This document shows positions 47,918-57,205 of a DNA stretch of 60,666 nt, piece by piece. Source of the DNA: Burkholderiales bacterium Ga0077543 (lineage in GTDB: Bacteria > Pseudomonadota > Gammaproteobacteria > Burkholderiales > Burkholderiaceae_C). The position numbers and the translations under genes are program-made. The stretch covers positions 1 through 60,666 of the forward strand of contig LNET01000040.1 in the NCBI GenBank assembly GCA_001464055.1. Reading direction: 5' to 3'. Positions within the stretch are counted from its first letter, which is position 1; each line of letters starts with the position of its first letter. The notes beneath the pieces were generated by a model. It did not search any database and was not told where the DNA came from. It worked only from the letters and a program-made list of their open reading frames with translations.

Positions 47918-49516
47918 CTACCCCCGCACCAGCCGGTTTCGCCCCTCGGTCTTGGCGCGGTAGAGCGCCTCGTCGGCACGCCGCATCAGGGCGGCCGCCT
48001 CCAGCGGCGGCGCACTCGCCAAGCCGATGCTCACCGTGACCGTGAGCCCGGGCGCCAGCGAGGCCCAGCCATGCTCGGCCACGCGCTGACGCAGGCGCTC
48101 GCACACCTCGGTGGCCCGCTCGGGGCCGATGGCGGTCAGCACGAGCAGAAACTCTTCACCGCCCATGCGCACCGCCAAGTCGCTGGCACGCACATGGACG
48201 CGCAGCAGATCAGCGAGCGCGACGAGCACCTGGTCACCGACCGCATGGCCATGACTGTCGTTCACACGCTTGAAGTGGTCGAGGTCGAGCGCGGCCACGC
48301 TCAACATCTCCTCGCCGGAACCCGCTTCGGCCAAGAGCGCCGGCCATGCCGCCTCGAGCTGGCGGCGGTTGCCCAGACCGGTGAGCGGGTCGCGCAGCAC
48401 GTCGGCTTCGAGCGCCCGCGTGCGCTCGCGCAGCGTCTGCGACTCGCGCCGCATCTGCTCAGCTTCCATGCGCGTGACGAACAGCTCGGACTGCGCGCGC
48501 AGCTGCACAACCACACGCTGCCGCTCCAGCGCCAGGTAGGCCTCCAGATGGTGCAGTGCATCTGCACTGCGGCCCAGGGCAGCGGCGGCCCGCGACAGGC
48601 CATGGTGCAGCCGGCGTAGCGTGGCGCGGGGGTCGGCCGGCAGATCGCTCGTCAGCACTTCCTGCAGGCGATCCCACGCCAGCTGCGGTTCGCCGCAGGC
48701 CAGGGCAAGCTCGCCGCGAGAGCAGCCGATGCGCCCGCTCAAGGCACCGTAGCCGTGCCGGCGCGCCTGGAAAATGCTTTCGTCGAGCAGCGGCGCCGCG
48801 GCTTCGGGGTCGCCCAAATGGACCAGCACCTCGCCTTCGTTACCGAGGGCGATGACACGGGCATAGGGATCGCCACGATCAAGCGCGAGCGCCGCGAGCT
48901 CGCGCACGTAAGGCAGAGCGCGGCGCAGCGGCTCGCGCGCTTCGTCCAGCGCGACACCGTCGCGAAGCAGGTGGTACTGGCTGACCAATGCCACGGTGGT
49001 GTTGTTCAAGGCCACGGTCAGCGCGTAGGCATCGCCGCAGGCGCGGGCGAGTTCCAGCGACTCCAGCATCAGCCGCACGCCCTGCCAGGGGTCGCCGATA
49101 CGGTCGAAGAAGCCGCCAAGCGCATTGGTGGTCAGAGACAGGCGCACGGCGTCAGCATGTTCCGCCGCCAGGCGGTGAGCCTCCTGCGCCCAGGCTAGCG
49201 ATTGCACGAAGGCATCGGTGTCCGCGGCCAGCAGCGCCAGGATACGCAGCGTGTCGATCAGGTCGCCCACCGGGCCCCCGGCGCGCAGCAGCGGCAGCGC
49301 GTCATGGGCCAGGCTCAGAGCGCTGGCCAGACGGCCGCTGCGGTGGCGCAGCTGGATGAGCAGCATCGCGGCGCGGCGGCGGTCGCCGGGCTCGCCTGCC
49401 GCCATGCGCAGCCAGGCGGCCTCGGTCAGGGACAGGGCGTCGGGCAGGCGGCCACCGTCCCGCGCAGCGTCAGCCTCACGCAGCAGGGAATCGCAGTCGG
49501 GCGCAGATGTTCGCAA
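47918..49516 (-). CDS. Diguanylate cyclase with TPR-like sensor
   Basis: 532 residues. The N-terminal 340 residues are a helical repeat of TPR character (ALSLTEAAWLRMAAGEP, then LALLAADTDAFVQSLAWAQEAHRLA), with no membrane segment. A coiled coil (ESQTLRERTRALEADVLRDPLTGLGNRRQLE) leads into the GGDEF domain with active motif RMGGEEFLLVL and a late RADEALYRAKTEGRN. There is no clear RxxD I-site before the motif. Function inferred: cyclic di-GMP synthesis controlled by protein binding. Confidence 0.9.
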   Translation of the reverse strand: MRTSAPDCDSLLREADAARDGGRLPDALSLTEAAWLRMAAGEPGDRRRAAMLLIQLRHRSGRLASALSLAHDALPLLRAGGPVGDLIDTLRILALLAADTDAFVQSLAWAQEAHRLAAEHADAVRLSLTTNALGGFFDRIGDPWQGVRLMLESLELARACGDAYALTVALNNTTVALVSQYHLLRDGVALDEAREPLRRALPYVRELAALALDRGDPYARVIALGNEGEVLVHLGDPEAAAPLLDESIFQARRHGYGALSGRIGCSRGELALACGEPQLAWDRLQEVLTSDLPADPRATLRRLHHGLSRAAAALGRSADALHHLEAYLALERQRVVVQLRAQSELFVTRMEAEQMRRESQTLRERTRALEADVLRDPLTGLGNRRQLEAAWPALLAEAGSGEEMLSVAALDLDHFKRVNDSHGHAVGDQVLVALADLLRVHVRASDLAVRMGGEEFLLVLTAIGPERATEVCERLRQRVAEHGWASLAPGLTVTVSIGLASAPPLEAAALMRRADEALYRAKTEGRNRLVRG

Positions 49517-49603
49517 GGCGTGTATTCGCAGGACATGTTGCCCGGGGCGGCCGGGCTCTCTGGACGCATTGTCGGCAGGGCGTCCGCCACCTTGAAGGTT
49601 ACG

Positions 49604-49622
49604 CCCTGCCCGCAGGGCAGGG
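49604..49622. terminator. GC-rich hairpin downstream of nnrS
   Basis: Perfect 8-bp stem with a 3-base loop (CCCTGCCC-GCA-GGGCAGGG) between nnrS (minus strand, ending at 49700) and the cyclase start at 49516. It has no T run on the minus strand; on the plus strand TTTCACGTTT follows. Likely a bidirectional transcription barrier. Confidence 0.5.
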
Positions 49623-49699
49623 TTTCACGTTTCGAGCAGCACCCCGTGCCCGCGCTCGACATCAACATCGCGCGGGGTGCAGCGAGAGAACAGGAACGC

Positions 49700-50914
49700 T
49701 CAGCCGTCCTTGCCATCGAGGCGGCTGCTGAGCAGCCAGGGCGTGAAGACCCAGAGGTACAGCGCAAAGGCGATGGCCCAGGCGGATGCAGCCAGCACCA
49801 GCCCATTCGCCGTGTGCGCCGGTGCCACCCAGGGCAGCAAAACGCGGGTGATAGCGGCACCCGCCACCAGCAGATAGGCAGCCACTTCCAGGCGCGAGAC
49901 CTTCAGTGCTCGCCCGGTGTGGCCTCGGGCCGTGCGGGTGATCATGCCGATGATCAGCCCCGCCGTGGCGCCCACGGCCAGCGCGTGGATGCCGGCTGAT
50001 GCAGCCACACCACCCACTTGCGCCCAGGCCAGCAAGCCGAAGCCGACAGGCAGCCAGGCATAGGCGGCGTGCAGCACCCACAAGATGGGGCGCGCCCGCG
50101 TGCGCCAGGGCTGCCAATGCCACAGCCGGGCGGTGTGCAACAGCGCCGCCAGGGCCAAGCCTGCGGCGGTCGCCGGGTTGGCGGGCAGCAGCACCCAGGC
50201 CGCCAGCGACACTGCCGTCACGGCCAACGTGCTGCGCTCCAGCCCCGTGGGCACCTTCAACTGCCGGCCCGGCAATGCCGACATCGTGAAGGCCGGAATC
50301 ACCCGCCCGGCGATGACGCACTCGATCATCACGATCAAGGCCAGCCCGGCATGCAGCGCCCGCAGCGGATCGATGTTCAGCCAGCCCAGAACCGCGGCGT
50401 GAAAACCGAGGTTCGCCGTTGCCAGCAGCAGCAGGATTGCAGCCAGCGGCAGATTGCGCCGGTTGCCGGCCTTCAGCAGCACGCGGGCAAGCACGAGGGC
50501 CACCCAGGGCAACAAGGCCATGTCCAGCAACGCGTACACCGCGTACGGCGCCCCCAGGGCAGCCAGCCGCGCCGCCAGCCACAGCCCTGCCAAGGCCGCG
50601 AGCGTGGCGCCCCTTGGCGTGGCCAGCCCCGTCCAGGCCTTCCCGGCCGTGAGCAGGAAGCCGACGATCACCGCCACGGCAAAGCCGTAAAGCATCTCGT
50701 GGGCGTGCCACAGCAGCGGCGGCATCGTCGAGGGCAGCGTCAACCAGCCCAGCAGGCCCGCAATCCAGTATGGCACCGCGAACAGCGCGAACGCGGCAGC
50801 GCCCAGGTAGAACGGCCGGAATCCCAGCCGGAACAGCGGCCAGCCGGGCAGCGGGAAGTCCGCAATCCGGGCTTGAGTCAACTTGTCCGGGCGCTTGCTT
50901 GAAAGATGCAGCAT
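49700..50914 (-). CDS. nnrS: NnrS family heme-copper membrane protein
   Basis: 404 residues with about twelve transmembrane helices. FRLGFRPFYLGAAAFALFAV, PLLWHAHEMLYGFAVAVIVGFLLTA, IECVIAGRVIPAFT and HALAVGATAGLIIGMITRTARGHTGR carry the conserved His and Arg residues of the NnrS family. The family protects against nitrosative stress in denitrifiers and Vibrio. The start codon lies inside the NsrR operator (see the regulatory feature), with nsrR divergent. Confidence 0.93.
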   Translation of the reverse strand: MLHLSSKRPDKLTQARIADFPLPGWPLFRLGFRPFYLGAAAFALFAVPYWIAGLLGWLTLPSTMPPLLWHAHEMLYGFAVAVIVGFLLTAGKAWTGLATPRGATLAALAGLWLAARLAALGAPYAVYALLDMALLPWVALVLARVLLKAGNRRNLPLAAILLLLATANLGFHAAVLGWLNIDPLRALHAGLALIVMIECVIAGRVIPAFTMSALPGRQLKVPTGLERSTLAVTAVSLAAWVLLPANPATAAGLALAALLHTARLWHWQPWRTRARPILWVLHAAYAWLPVGFGLLAWAQVGGVAASAGIHALAVGATAGLIIGMITRTARGHTGRALKVSRLEVAAYLLVAGAAITRVLLPWVAPAHTANGLVLAASAWAIAFALYLWVFTPWLLSSRLDGKDG

Positions 50915-50925
50915 GAATGCATGTT
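50903..50925. promoter_or_regulatory. NsrR operator between nnrS and nsrR
   Basis: AAGATGCA-GCATGA-ATGCATGTT on the plus strand (23 bases). It matches the NsrR consensus AAnATGCATTTnAAATGCATnTT at nearly all conserved positions, notably both ATGCA halves. It overlaps the nnrS ATG (50912-50914), so NO-relieved repression of nnrS is expected; nsrR may also be autoregulated. Confidence 0.8.
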
Positions 50926-50977
50926 AGTGACTCGCCTCGCTTAAAGCAATACACTGAATACTTCTTTAGAGATCCTC

Positions 50978-51511
50978 ATGCGCCTGTCCGAATACACCGA
51001 CTACACGCTGCGCGTGCTGATGTACTGCGCAGTGCACCGCGACCGCCTGGTCACGATCGGCGAGCTGGCTGAACAACACGGCTTGTCGAAGAACCACCTG
51101 ATGAAGGTGGTCAACGACCTGGCGCGCCAGGGCCTGCTGGAAACCACCCGGGGCCGTGGCGGTGGCCTGCGGCTGCTGGCCGAGCCCGAGACCATCCGAA
51201 TCGGCGATGTGGTGCGCGCCACCGAAACCGACTTCCGGCTGGTGGAGTGTTTCGACGCCAGCACCAACGCCTGCACGCTTGCGCCGAGCTGCCGGCTCAA
51301 GCACTTGTTCGGAGAAGCGTTGACGGGCTACTTCAAGGCGCTGGACGGTGCGACGCTGGCGGACATGACGCAAGGGCTGTCCCTGCCCGCGGTGAAGCCC
51401 AGGCGCTCGCCCGCCGGCCGCAAGCTGCCAGCCGTCGTGGCTGCGCAGGTGACCGCGAAGGCGGCGGCACCAACCCCGCGGCGCACCGCGCGCCCGGGCC
51501 GCGGCACTTGA
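50978..51511 (+). CDS. nsrR: Rrf2-family nitric oxide-sensing repressor NsrR
   Basis: 177 residues. N-terminal winged helix (MRLSEYTDYTLRVLMYCAVH, then LAEQHGLSKNHLMKVVNDLA and GRGGGLRLL). Three Cys (about 91, 98 and 104) in VECFDASTNACTLAPSCRL match the [Fe-S] cluster ligands of NsrR rather than IscR. The C-terminal 35 residues are an Arg/Ala/Pro tail beyond the usual end. It controls nnrS, with an operator in the shared intergenic region, and probably the hemerythrin gene downstream. Confidence 0.94.
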   Translation: MRLSEYTDYTLRVLMYCAVHRDRLVTIGELAEQHGLSKNHLMKVVNDLARQGLLETTRGRGGGLRLLAEPETIRIGDVVRATETDFRLVECFDASTNACTLAPSCRLKHLFGEALTGYFKALDGATLADMTQGLSLPAVKPRRSPAGRKLPAVVAAQVTAKAAAPTPRRTARPGRGT

Positions 51512-51534
51512 ACGCACGCGGGAGCACATTCGCC

Positions 51535-52074
51535 ATGGCCCTCACACTGCCCGGTCACAGCGCCCCTGCCATCGGCTTCGAAGTGCCCCTGGAAATGCTG
51601 GCCGCCTGCCACGGGCGCGTAAAGCACCAGTGCGAGACCCTGCTGCGCCTGGTTGACCATGTGCGAACGCATGGCGCAGACCGGTCCGCTCAGGAAGCCG
51701 CGAGCGCCGTCATGCGCTACTTCGACACAGCCGCGCGCCACCATCACGACGACGAGGAGCAGGACCTGTTCCCTGCCCTGCTGGAATCGATGGCCGGCTC
51801 AGATGCGGTGTGCCTGCGCGAATTGACCGCCTCGCTCTGCAATGACCACCGCCTGCTGGAGCAGCGCTGGGACGCTTTGCGTCAGCGGCTCCTGCAAGTC
51901 AAGGAAGGCGCCGCGTCCACGCTGACCGACGCCGACGTACCGGGCTTCGTACAACTCTACGAGCGGCACATCGCCCGCGAGGAAACCGAGTTGCTGCCCA
52001 TGGCGGCCCGCTTGCTGAGCGATGCCGTACTCGACCGCATCGGCCTGGCCATGCGCGCCCGGCGCGGAGCCTGA
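51535..52074 (+). CDS. Hemerythrin-domain protein
   Basis: 179 residues. A hemerythrin/HHE fold with the di-iron ligands visible: HGRVKHQCETL, RHHHDDEEQDLFPALLE, CNDHRLLEQRW and YERHIAREETELLPMA. It starts 23 bases after nsrR on the same strand, so it is likely in the nsrR transcript. Single-domain hemerythrins next to nsrR are usually linked to NO or oxidative iron stress. It lacks the extra N-terminal domain of YtfE. The longer frame from 51247 is a shadow of nsrR. Confidence 0.92.
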   Translation: MALTLPGHSAPAIGFEVPLEMLAACHGRVKHQCETLLRLVDHVRTHGADRSAQEAASAVMRYFDTAARHHHDDEEQDLFPALLESMAGSDAVCLRELTASLCNDHRLLEQRWDALRQRLLQVKEGAASTLTDADVPGFVQLYERHIAREETELLPMAARLLSDAVLDRIGLAMRARRGA

Positions 52075-52085
52075 GGTCGCCGCTT

Positions 52086-53639
52086 TCAGGCTGCAGCCAG
52101 GCGGAACACCCGCACCGATTCCACCAGCTTCTCGGCCTGAACCCGCAGGCTGTCCGAGGCCGCGGCGCTTTGCTCCACCAGCGCCGCGTTCTGCTGCGTC
52201 ACCTGGTCGAGTTGGGTCACCGCTTCATTGACCTGGCCGATGCCCCGGGTCTGCTCGTCTGCGGCCGCGCTGATCTGGGCAAACACCTCGCTGGCCTGTG
52301 CCACCTGCGACACCAGGTCCTTCATCGTGCGGCCGGCCGATCCCACCAGGTTGCTGCCCGCCTCCACCTTGTCGACGCTGGCCTGAATCAATGACTTGAT
52401 CTCCCGAGCCGACGCTGCGCTGCGCTGCGCCAGCCCCCGCACTTCAGAGGCCACCACGGCGAATCCGCGGCCCTGTTCGCCGGCACGCGCAGCCTCCACA
52501 GCCGCGTTCAGGGCCAGGATGTTGGTCTGGAATGCGATGCCGTCGATGACGCCGATGATGTCGGCGATCTTGCGGCTGGCTGCGGTGATGTCGTCCATGG
52601 TGCCCACCACCTGCTCGACCACCGCACCACCGGCTCTGGCGGTGGCCGTTGCCGTCTGGGCCAACGCGCTGGCATTGCGGGCTGCATCGGCGCTGTGGCG
52701 CACCGTGGCCGACAGTTCCTCCATGGACGCCGCCGTCTGCTCCAGGTTCGCGGCTTGCTCCTCGGTGCGCTGCGACAGGTCGGCAGTGCCGCTGGCAATC
52801 TGCCCGGTACCGGTGGCGATGCTCTCGCTGCCCTGGCGCACCGTCTGCACCACGCTGCGCAGGCTGCTCGTCATGGAGCCCAGGGCCTGCAGCAATCGTC
52901 CGGTCTCGTCACGCGCGTCGCTCACGACCTCGGCCGTCAGGTCACCCCGTGCCACGGCTTCGGCCACGGCAACGGCCCGCCCGATCGGCTGCGTGATCGA
53001 GCGCGCCAGCCACCACTCTGCAGCCGAGCCCAGGCCCAGCATCAGCAGGCCTGCCGTGCCCAGGCTCCAAAGCGTACGGGTGATGTCGGCCTGGGCATTC
53101 GCACTGGCCTGATCGACCAGCCTTTGCTGCAGCGCCAAGAGCGCATCGACGTTCACCTGCAACTTGTCGATGGCCGGGAGCGTCTCGGCCCACAGGGTGC
53201 GCACCGCAGCTTCGCGGTCGCCGGCCTGAACCAGTTGATCGACCTTCGTGAAGCTCGCGACGTAAGCCGCCCGGTCGGTCTTCAGGGCGGCCAGCGCCTG
53301 CTTGCCCTCGGGCAGGCGAACCAGTAGGTCCAGCTTGGCCAGCGCCTCGTCGATGCGCGCCTTGTTCTGCTGCATGTGGGCCCGCACGGCCTGCGCTTGC
53401 GAGGCGTCTGCCACCAGCAGCAGTTCCATCGTGCGTCGGGCGTTGGCTCGGGTGTAGGCGTCCACGTCCGCCACGGCGAGCGCCTTCTCCCAGTCTTCAT
53501 CGACGATCTTGCTCAAGGTGTGGCCCAGGCCCCGGAACTGGAACCCTGACAAGAGCAGTGCAGACGCCATCAAGACCAGGATCAAACCGAAGCCGAGCGC
53601 CAGACGCGTGCCAATGTTGAGGTTCTTCATGCTGCTCAT
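52086..53639 (-). CDS. Methyl-accepting chemotaxis protein
   Basis: 517 residues. Two transmembrane segments ([20 protein letters not shown] and [20 protein letters not shown]) bracket a four-helix-bundle ligand domain (about 35-190). HAMP follows ([22 protein letters not shown]), then the signalling domain with the conserved hairpin tip ([20 protein letters not shown], then [20 protein letters not shown]). An AAGGA ribosome site 7 bases before the first ATG supports the start at 53639. A lone NarL-type heptamer upstream and narXL next door suggest, but do not prove, a link to nitrate or nitrite sensing. Confidence 0.95.
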   Translation of the reverse strand: MSSMKNLNIGTRLALGFGLILVLMASALLLSGFQFRGLGHTLSKIVDEDWEKALAVADVDAYTRANARRTMELLLVADASQAQAVRAHMQQNKARIDEALAKLDLLVRLPEGKQALAALKTDRAAYVASFTKVDQLVQAGDREAAVRTLWAETLPAIDKLQVNVDALLALQQRLVDQASANAQADITRTLWSLGTAGLLMLGLGSAAEWWLARSITQPIGRAVAVAEAVARGDLTAEVVSDARDETGRLLQALGSMTSSLRSVVQTVRQGSESIATGTGQIASGTADLSQRTEEQAANLEQTAASMEELSATVRHSADAARNASALAQTATATARAGGAVVEQVVGTMDDITAASRKIADIIGVIDGIAFQTNILALNAAVEAARAGEQGRGFAVVASEVRGLAQRSAASAREIKSLIQASVDKVEAGSNLVGSAGRTMKDLVSQVAQASEVFAQISAAADEQTRGIGQVNEAVTQLDQVTQQNAALVEQSAAASDSLRVQAEKLVESVRVFRLAAA

Positions 53640-53974
53640 GAGGCAGTTCCTTTCGGTTATCTACTAGGGGTATTTCGGCAGCTGCGACTCCGTTCTGAAG
53701 TCGGGCTGCACGAAACACCGCAGATGGGTGGCGCTGGCGCTGAAGGCGGCGTGCACGGCCGGGGCGGACACCGAGGCGCCAGTCCTGGACAACGCAGTGG
53801 CCACAGTCCACTGCGGCCAGGCGCCGGCAAGGCCAGGGCAGCGGCTCGGGCTCGGGCGCAGTGCTCAGTGCTCAGTGCTCGGACCCGGCGGCGCCAGGAC
53901 CTTCCGCTCCACGGACCAGTGCAGGGCCAGCAGACCCGGCAGACCTGGCAGACCTTGCAGTTGCCATTCCGCCA
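53640..53974. other. 335-base non-coding gap with short tandem repeats
   Basis: Between narL and the chemoreceptor. It holds AGTGCTC three times at 53860-53880 and a (GGCAGACC)-type repeat near 53932-53960, plus the NarL-type heptamer near the chemoreceptor start. I see no credible gene; overlapping frames are short and repeat-derived. Confidence 0.6.
53666..53672 (-). promoter_or_regulatory. Single NarL-type heptamer (TACCCCT)
   Basis: TACCCCT on the minus strand fits TACYYMT, the NarL heptamer, 27 bases upstream of the chemoreceptor ATG. No properly spaced partner heptamer is present, so it is weak alone. Confidence 0.3.
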
Positions 53975-54646
53975 TCACCTTGACCGCCCAGCCATGTAGA
54001 CGGCCGCCTGCACTCGCGAGCTGAGGTTGAGCTTGCGCAGGATGTGTTGCACGTGGATCTTCACCGTGGCTTCGGCGATGTTCAGGTCGCGCGCCACTTC
54101 CTTGTTGCTGGCACCCTTGGCGATCAAGGCCAGGATCTCGCGCTCGCGGGGCGACAGGCTGTGGATCGGGTCGGTGTCGACCGCTGGCGGCGGGGGCGAA
54201 GCCGTGCCATACCCGGCCTGGAAGGCGCTCACCAGCTTGCTCGTCATCTCGGGGCTGACGACAGAAACGCCTGCCATGGTTTGCTGGATGGCGGCGGCCA
54301 GCATCTCGCTGTCCATGGTCTTGAGCAGGTAGCCGCGGGCGCCACCGCGCAGGGCTGCGGCGAGGTCACGTTCGTCCTCGCTGACGGTGAGCATCAGCAC
54401 CCGTGCCTGGGGCGCCACCGCCCTGAATCCGGCCAGCGCGTCGACACCGGTCACGCCAGGCATGTGGTTGTCCAGCAGGATCACATCGGGTTGCGTCTGT
54501 GCGGCTCGCTGGTGTGCCTCATTAGCGTCGCCGGCCTCGGCCACCACCTGGAAGCGGGCATCACCCGCCAGCAGCGAGATCAGCCCACGGCGAAACAGCG
54601 TGTGGTCGTCCACCACCAGCACGCGGATGGCGGCTGCGCTCGTCAT
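53975..54646 (-). CDS. narL: Nitrate/nitrite response regulator NarL
   Basis: 223 residues. REC domain with D59 (VILLDNHMPGVTG) and the conserved Lys in GYLLKTMD. A LuxR-type HTH follows: HSLSPREREILALIAKGASN, KEVARDLNIAEATVKIHVQH and ILRKLNLSSRVQAAVYM. The length and HTH match NarL/NarP. Its ATG overlaps the sensor stop by 4 bases, making a narX-narL operon close to the nar genes. The frame stays open upstream inside narX, which is shadow. Confidence 0.93.
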   Translation of the reverse strand: MTSAAAIRVLVVDDHTLFRRGLISLLAGDARFQVVAEAGDANEAHQRAAQTQPDVILLDNHMPGVTGVDALAGFRAVAPQARVLMLTVSEDERDLAAALRGGARGYLLKTMDSEMLAAAIQQTMAGVSVVSPEMTSKLVSAFQAGYGTASPPPPAVDTDPIHSLSPREREILALIAKGASNKEVARDLNIAEATVKIHVQHILRKLNLSSRVQAAVYMAGRSR

Positions 54647-56520
54647 GCTGCCTGCCCCAGGCGTTCCGGCAACCTCAGCACCACGCAGGTGCCCGAGCCC
54701 GGCACCGAGGCCACTTCCACCGTGGCGCCGATATTCTGTGCCCGCTCGCGCATGATGCGCAGGCCGACATGGGTCTCGTCGGGGCCGGCACCATGGGGAT
54801 CGAAGCCACAGCCGTCGTCGCGCACCTCTACGCGCCACTGCGGTGCCTGCTGCACTTCAACCCACACCTCGCGCGCCTGCGCGTGCTTGCGCACGTTGGA
54901 TAGGGCTTCCTGCACCACGTGCAGCACCTGCACCTGCACGTCGGCTGGCAAGGGCATGCCATCGCCCTCGATGTCCAGGTGCGTGGCCAGGCCGGTCTGA
55001 TGCTCGAACTTCTGCAACGTGGTCCTCAAGGCCGGCGCGATGTCTTCAGTGTTGGTACGGGTGCGGAAATGCACCAGCAGCTCACGCACGTCGCCCAGGC
55101 TTTCGTGGACGCCGGCGTCCAGTTCGCCCAAGGTCTTGTCGATGCGCGATGCGTCGGCGCTCTTGATGTCGTTGCGCAGCAGGCCCAGCTGGATCTTCAG
55201 GAAGGCCAGGCTCTGCGCGATGGAATCGTGCAGTTCCCGCGCGATGAAGCTGCGCTCTTCGGCCACGGCGGTCTCGCGCTGCAGGGCTGCGGCGCGCAGG
55301 CCCTCGATGGCACCGGCCAGATGGCTGGCGATGGTTTCGAGCAGGGCACGGTCATCGTCCGACAGGGTCTGCGGCTCGCGGTAGAAGAGGTTGAGCTCGC
55401 CCACCATGCGCTCATGCAGCCGCACGGGTACGCTGACGACCGTCTGGAAGCCTTCTTTGGCGCAATGACCCAGACGCGACGCGGGGCCGTCGGGCAGGAT
55501 GGGGATCACGCGCGTCGCGGCACCGCCCTGCGGCTGGCCACACAGGCAGTCGCCGGTGGGAATGCACAGCTCTTCGTCGATCACCGCCTGCGGCAGGCAG
55601 TCAGACGCCAGCAGCAGGTACTTGCGGTTGGCCTCGTCAGACCAGCGCACGGCGGAGGCGTCGGCCCGGGCCACCTGGCGCACCTGCCGGGCGATGCCCT
55701 GCGCCAATGCCTCCAGTGTCTCGGCGCGCGCCACGAAGGCCGCTGACTCGTAGAGTGCGGACAGGCGCGATCGCTCGGCTTCCAGATGCTCGGTCTTTTC
55801 CTTCACCTTGGATTCGAGGTTCTGGTACAGGCCCTGAAGGGTTGCGGCCATGCGATTGAAACCAGCCGCGAGCGCGCCGAACTCATCGTCTGCGCCCGGT
55901 TCGACCCTTGCGCCCAGATCACCACCTTCCACGCGAGCCAGGCCGGCCTGCAGCCGGGACAGCGGATTGAAGATGAACAGGTAGGCCGAGTAGAGCAGGG
56001 CAATCGCGCTGCCGATGGTCAGCGCCACCATCACGAACTGAACGGCGTTCAGGATGGCCGTCAGGCGGGACAAATGCTGCTCGATGGCCGAGACGAATGC
56101 ATCGATGCGGGCGACGAAGGCCTCGGCCTGCTGCGCGGAGCGTTGTGCATCCGGAGCCGGCAAGGCCTTCCACTGAGCCTTGAGGTTTGACCAGTCGCGC
56201 TGCACCGCCTCAAACGCCTGCTGCGAGGCCGCATCGTGCGGAACGAGCAGCGGGCGGGCGGGTTCACCCTGGCGCAGCAAGTGCACGCTCTGGTCGAACT
56301 GGGCCACGTGCTCGACCAACTGCGGAAGGTCTTCGCGTGCAAGCGTCTGCGCCATGCGCCAGGTCTGCATGCGCATGCGGCCGGCCTCGTTGACAGCCGC
56401 TGCACCACCTTCCAGCTGCCAGGTCACCCAAAGCGTCAGGCCGATCGATGCCAAGGCCATGAGCAGCAAGGCGCTTCCGATGGCGCCCAGCTTGGCCGAC
56501 AGACTCCAGGCACGTTGCAT
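54643..56520 (-). CDS. narX: Nitrate/nitrite sensor kinase NarX
   Basis: 625 residues. TM1 at about 11-33. The nitrate-binding P-box follows in NEAGRMRMQTWRMAQTLA. A periplasmic helical domain, TM2 (VMVALTIGSAIALLYSAYLF) and HAMP (NPLSRLQAGLARVEGGDL) come next. The central GAF-like module has the Cys cluster typical of NarX (CLPQAVIDEELCIPTGDCLCG). HisKA_3 has His near 430 (ELHDSIAQSLAFLKIQLGLL) and the HATPase motif is VRDDGCGFDP with VGLRIMRERA. ATG at 56520 rather than the longer frame. Confidence 0.93.
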   Translation of the reverse strand: MQRAWSLSAKLGAIGSALLLMALASIGLTLWVTWQLEGGAAAVNEAGRMRMQTWRMAQTLAREDLPQLVEHVAQFDQSVHLLRQGEPARPLLVPHDAASQQAFEAVQRDWSNLKAQWKALPAPDAQRSAQQAEAFVARIDAFVSAIEQHLSRLTAILNAVQFVMVALTIGSAIALLYSAYLFIFNPLSRLQAGLARVEGGDLGARVEPGADDEFGALAAGFNRMAATLQGLYQNLESKVKEKTEHLEAERSRLSALYESAAFVARAETLEALAQGIARQVRQVARADASAVRWSDEANRKYLLLASDCLPQAVIDEELCIPTGDCLCGQPQGGAATRVIPILPDGPASRLGHCAKEGFQTVVSVPVRLHERMVGELNLFYREPQTLSDDDRALLETIASHLAGAIEGLRAAALQRETAVAEERSFIARELHDSIAQSLAFLKIQLGLLRNDIKSADASRIDKTLGELDAGVHESLGDVRELLVHFRTRTNTEDIAPALRTTLQKFEHQTGLATHLDIEGDGMPLPADVQVQVLHVVQEALSNVRKHAQAREVWVEVQQAPQWRVEVRDDGCGFDPHGAGPDETHVGLRIMRERAQNIGATVEVASVPGSGTCVVLRLPERLGQAA

Positions 56521-56710
56521 CTGCGCACTGTACTGGAGACCTGAATGCGATCCGGCGGTCCACAGTCCTGCATCGAACTCAAGCCCCATGCGTCATCCAC
56601 GCCTGCAAGATACCGAACAGGTGGCAAGCCAGTGCCACCGAGACCATGACCCGTCTGCGAACGCAGTCATGGCGATCAGCAAGCCGCCCCAAACGACTAA
56701 GCTCGGGCTG

Positions 56711-57115
56711 ATGGAAATCAGTCACTTCAACGAACTGCTGGCCGCTGCGCGGCAGCAACCCGACGCCCAGCGTCTATTGCTGGTGTTTGCCGGGGCCAGC
56801 CTGCCTGCAGGTGCCACGGCCGAACAGCGGGCTCGCTTCGAGGCGGGCGAATCGGGCGAGCTGGCGCCGCTGATGTGCGTCGACAAGGACCCTGCCGAGC
56901 TGAAGGACTTCGACGCCTTGCAGGCCGAGGCCTCGGCCATGGGCCTGGAATGGGCGCTGGTCTTTGCCGCCGCCTTGTCCGGCCAAGGCAAGCAGGCGCC
57001 TGCAGCGGCGCAGGTAGAAGCCGCCCTCAAGCGCATGGTGGAAGCGGTGAAGTCCGGCCAGCTGAACGGCCTGATTCCCTTCGACCGACAAGGCGAGGCC
57101 GTCCAGCTGGACTGA
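56711..57115 (+). CDS. Conserved small protein, function unknown
   Basis: 134 residues. Recognisable as a betaproteobacterial family often labelled 'ribonucleotide reductase subunit alpha' by mistake: ISHFNELLAAARQQPDAQRLL, LVFAGASLPAGATAEQRARFEAG, then LAPLMCVDKDPAELKDFDALQ and LIPFDRQGEAVQLD. It has no reductase catalytic residues. It is divergent from narX and stops 90 bases before the converging carbonic anhydrase gene. ATG at 56711. Confidence 0.8.
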   Translation: MEISHFNELLAAARQQPDAQRLLLVFAGASLPAGATAEQRARFEAGESGELAPLMCVDKDPAELKDFDALQAEASAMGLEWALVFAAALSGQGKQAPAAAQVEAALKRMVEAVKSGQLNGLIPFDRQGEAVQLD

Positions 57116-57123
57116 GGCTGGAC

Positions 57124-57147
57124 GTAGGACGCCGGAAGGCGTCGTAC
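57124..57147. terminator. Hairpin between converging genes
   Basis: GTAGGACGCC-GGAA-GGCGTCGTAC, 9 paired positions with one mismatch and a GGAA tetraloop, directly after the small protein's stop. It has no long T run. Confidence 0.5.
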
Positions 57148-57159
57148 GCCCGCCGAAGA

Positions 57160-57185
57160 CCGGCGCCCGATTTCACGGGCGTCGG
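57160..57185. terminator. Second hairpin between converging genes
   Basis: A 10-bp stem with one mismatch and a 6-base loop (CCGGCGCCCG / CGGGCGTCGG), 20 bases before the carbonic anhydrase stop. Together with the preceding hairpin it probably separates the two converging transcripts. Confidence 0.5.
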
Positions 57186-57205
57186 CTGAGCGGCTGCTGG
57201 CTGGT

